A stretch of 19,924 bases of DNA, from the NCBI GenBank assembly GCA_036986255.1, contig BTRF01000006.1, positions 1-19,924 on the forward strand, in the 5' to 3' direction. Positions 19,187-19,924 of the stretch are shown here, in pieces. The DNA comes from BTRF01 sp036986255. GTDB taxonomy: Bacteria > Patescibacteriota > WWE3 > 9FT-COMBO-53-11. Each line of letters starts with the position of its first letter. Within the stretch, counting starts at the first letter, position 1. The position numbers and the translations under genes are program-made. Below the pieces are notes generated by a model. The model searched no databases. It had not been told where the DNA came from and saw nothing but the letters and a program-made list of their open reading frames with translations.

Positions 19187-19402
19187 ATGGGTTTTTTAAA
19201 CAACACTTCTGACAAAAAAGAAAAAGGCAACTCTCCCGCCAAGGCCAAGGACCCGGTTTGCGGAATGGAAGTTGATCCCAAAACTGCAGAGAGCTTGGAA
19301 AAGGACGGCCAAACTTATTATTTCTGCTCTGCCAAGTGCAAGGAGGACTTTTCTTCAAAAAGCGGCGACTCTTCCCCGAAAAAGTCGGGGGGATGCTGCT
19401 GA
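19187..19402 (+). CDS. YHS-domain (heavy-metal-associated) protein
   Basis: A 71-residue soluble protein. The core AKDPVCGMEVDPKTAESLEK (residues 20-39) with QTYYFCSAKCKEDF (42-55) is a canonical YHS domain: D-P-V-C-G-M, then Y-F-C-S-x-x-C. Its cysteines probably bind copper or another soft metal. The same module is found at the N-terminus of copper P-type ATPases and in multicomponent monooxygenases. Here it stands alone, with a basic/Ser-rich start and a tail ending GGCC, adding two more cysteines. It lies 6 bp after gap with a GGGGGTGA Shine-Dalgarno, so both are co-transcribed. The link to GAPDH function is unknown. The cysteine-rich protein might protect or sense metal or redox stress at the Cys-dependent enzyme, which is speculation. 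Confidence 0.92.
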   Translation: MGFLNNTSDKKEKGNSPAKAKDPVCGMEVDPKTAESLEKDGQTYYFCSAKCKEDFSSKSGDSSPKKSGGCC

Positions 19403-19470
19403 TAAGTTCTCAGTATATCTAAAAACTGGTGTGGTTCCTATCTACCGACAGGTGGAGGCGAGAAGGGGGT

Positions 19471-19924
19471 TCAGAAACCGCCCATTCCGCCGGGCATTCC
19501 ACCACCCATTCCTCCCGCAGGAGGAGCGGTAGGACCTGGGGGGTTCTCTTCGGGGATATCGGTAACGAGGGACTCGGTGGTAAGAACCATTACCGCCACA
19601 GAAGCTGCATTCTGTAGGGCGGAGCGAGTCACTTTAGCTGGATCAATAATTCCTTTTTTAACCAGGTTGGCAAACTCACCTTCGAGCGCATCCCATCCCC
19701 AAAACGCTGCATCGGTGCTTCTCTTCCTCTCAATTTCCGCTACGATATACCCTGCGTCTCCCCCGGCGTTTTCAACAATCGCGCGGAGAGGCTTATCTAA
19801 AGCTTTATAGATAATATCCCGGCCAAAAGTAATATCACTGCCCTTGGAATGATCACGGGCCAGCGTCTTCCGAGCCCGTAGAAGGGCGATCCCGCCTCCA
19901 GGGACGACCCCCTCCTCGAGAGCG
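19471..19924 (-). CDS. groL: Chaperonin GroEL, C-terminal part
   Basis: The minus strand from the window edge reads ALEEGVVPGGGIALLRARKT, the GroEL equatorial signature near E. coli residue 410. It continues through ITFGRDIIYKALDKPLRAIV, GIIDPAKVTRSALQNAASVA and VLTTESLVTDIPEE to a Gly/Met tail (GGMGGGMPGGMGGF) and a TGA stop. About 150 residues are visible. The 5' part (and any groES) lies beyond 19924. GroEL is the ATP-driven folding cage of the cytoplasm. The tail has the standard GGM repeats and ends in Phe. It is convergent with the YHS gene, with 68 bp between the stop codons in which no good terminator hairpin is seen. This gene independently marks the genome as bacterial despite the archaeal-type GAPDH next to it. 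Confidence 0.97.
   Translation of the reverse strand, partial: ALEEGVVPGGGIALLRARKTLARDHSKGSDITFGRDIIYKALDKPLRAIVENAGGDAGYIVAEIERKRSTDAAFWGWDALEGEFANLVKKGIIDPAKVTRSALQNAASVAVMVLTTESLVTDIPEENPPGPTAPPAGGMGGGMPGGMGGF

Noticed and set aside
1..19924. CRISPR arrays, insertion sequences, prophage or integrase genes
   Set aside because: No spaced direct repeats, transposase motifs or terminal inverted repeats were seen. The only tandem repeat is the two-unit 54-bp one after metG.

Overview
The window is a gene-dense bacterial chromosome segment: short intergenic gaps, several overlapping genes, no rRNA, no insertion sequence, no CRISPR and no phage genes. It probably comes from a Candidate Phyla Radiation (Patescibacteria) or similar small-genome bacterium. 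This is inferred from many small lineage-style membrane proteins, a compact MetRS, an archaeal-type (type II) GAPDH beside a bacterial GroEL, and a DUF1648-like module of a kind I associate with CPR genomes. TGA is used as a normal stop (GroEL, GAPDH, the UbiA protein), so UGA recoding is not supported. The phylum assignment is moderate confidence only.

Layout. 1-3343 (minus): a UvrD-type helicase fused to an Fe-S PD-(D/E)XK nuclease, then a tiny gene interrupted by an in-frame TGA, then the start of a phosphotransferase-like gene cut by the window edge. 3364-3655 (plus): a small Cys-rich protein with its own promoter and a strong bidirectional terminator. 3649-6311 (minus): an unknown soluble protein, a polytopic membrane protein, RmuC and a 51-residue membrane peptide. 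6371-7045: two small membrane protein genes facing each other. 7159-8692: methionyl-tRNA synthetase followed by an odd 54-bp tandem repeat with competing hairpins. 8716-14160: an envelope-type block with a membrane GT2, a MraY/WecA-like enzyme with an unusual N-terminal fusion, a YdjM-like membrane hydrolase, a UbiA-family prenyltransferase close to decaprenyl-phosphate phosphoribosyltransferase, and a PEGA/SH3b surface protein. 14237-15641: tRNA-Cys(GCA), Hsp20, a 56-residue membrane protein and a histidine phosphatase. 15700-17663: a nucleotidyltransferase-like protein with a small partner, divergent from RarA. 17708-19402: a DUF5676 membrane protein, then type II GAPDH with a YHS-domain protein in one operon. 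19471-19924: the C-terminal part of GroEL.

How the genes may work together. UvrD-nuclease, RmuC and RarA form a genome-maintenance theme. The 8.7-14.2 kb block holds two lipid-linked glycosyl transfer enzymes and a polyprenyl-phosphate transferase, suggesting assembly of a polyprenyl-linked glycan or glycolipid. The most striking cross-window signal is regulatory. Many genes are preceded by an extended -10 box (TGnTAnnnT) placed about 6-9 nt before the start codon with no Shine-Dalgarno, which points to leaderless or nearly leaderless mRNAs. At 12123-12130 one palindromic -10 box appears to serve two divergent leaderless genes.
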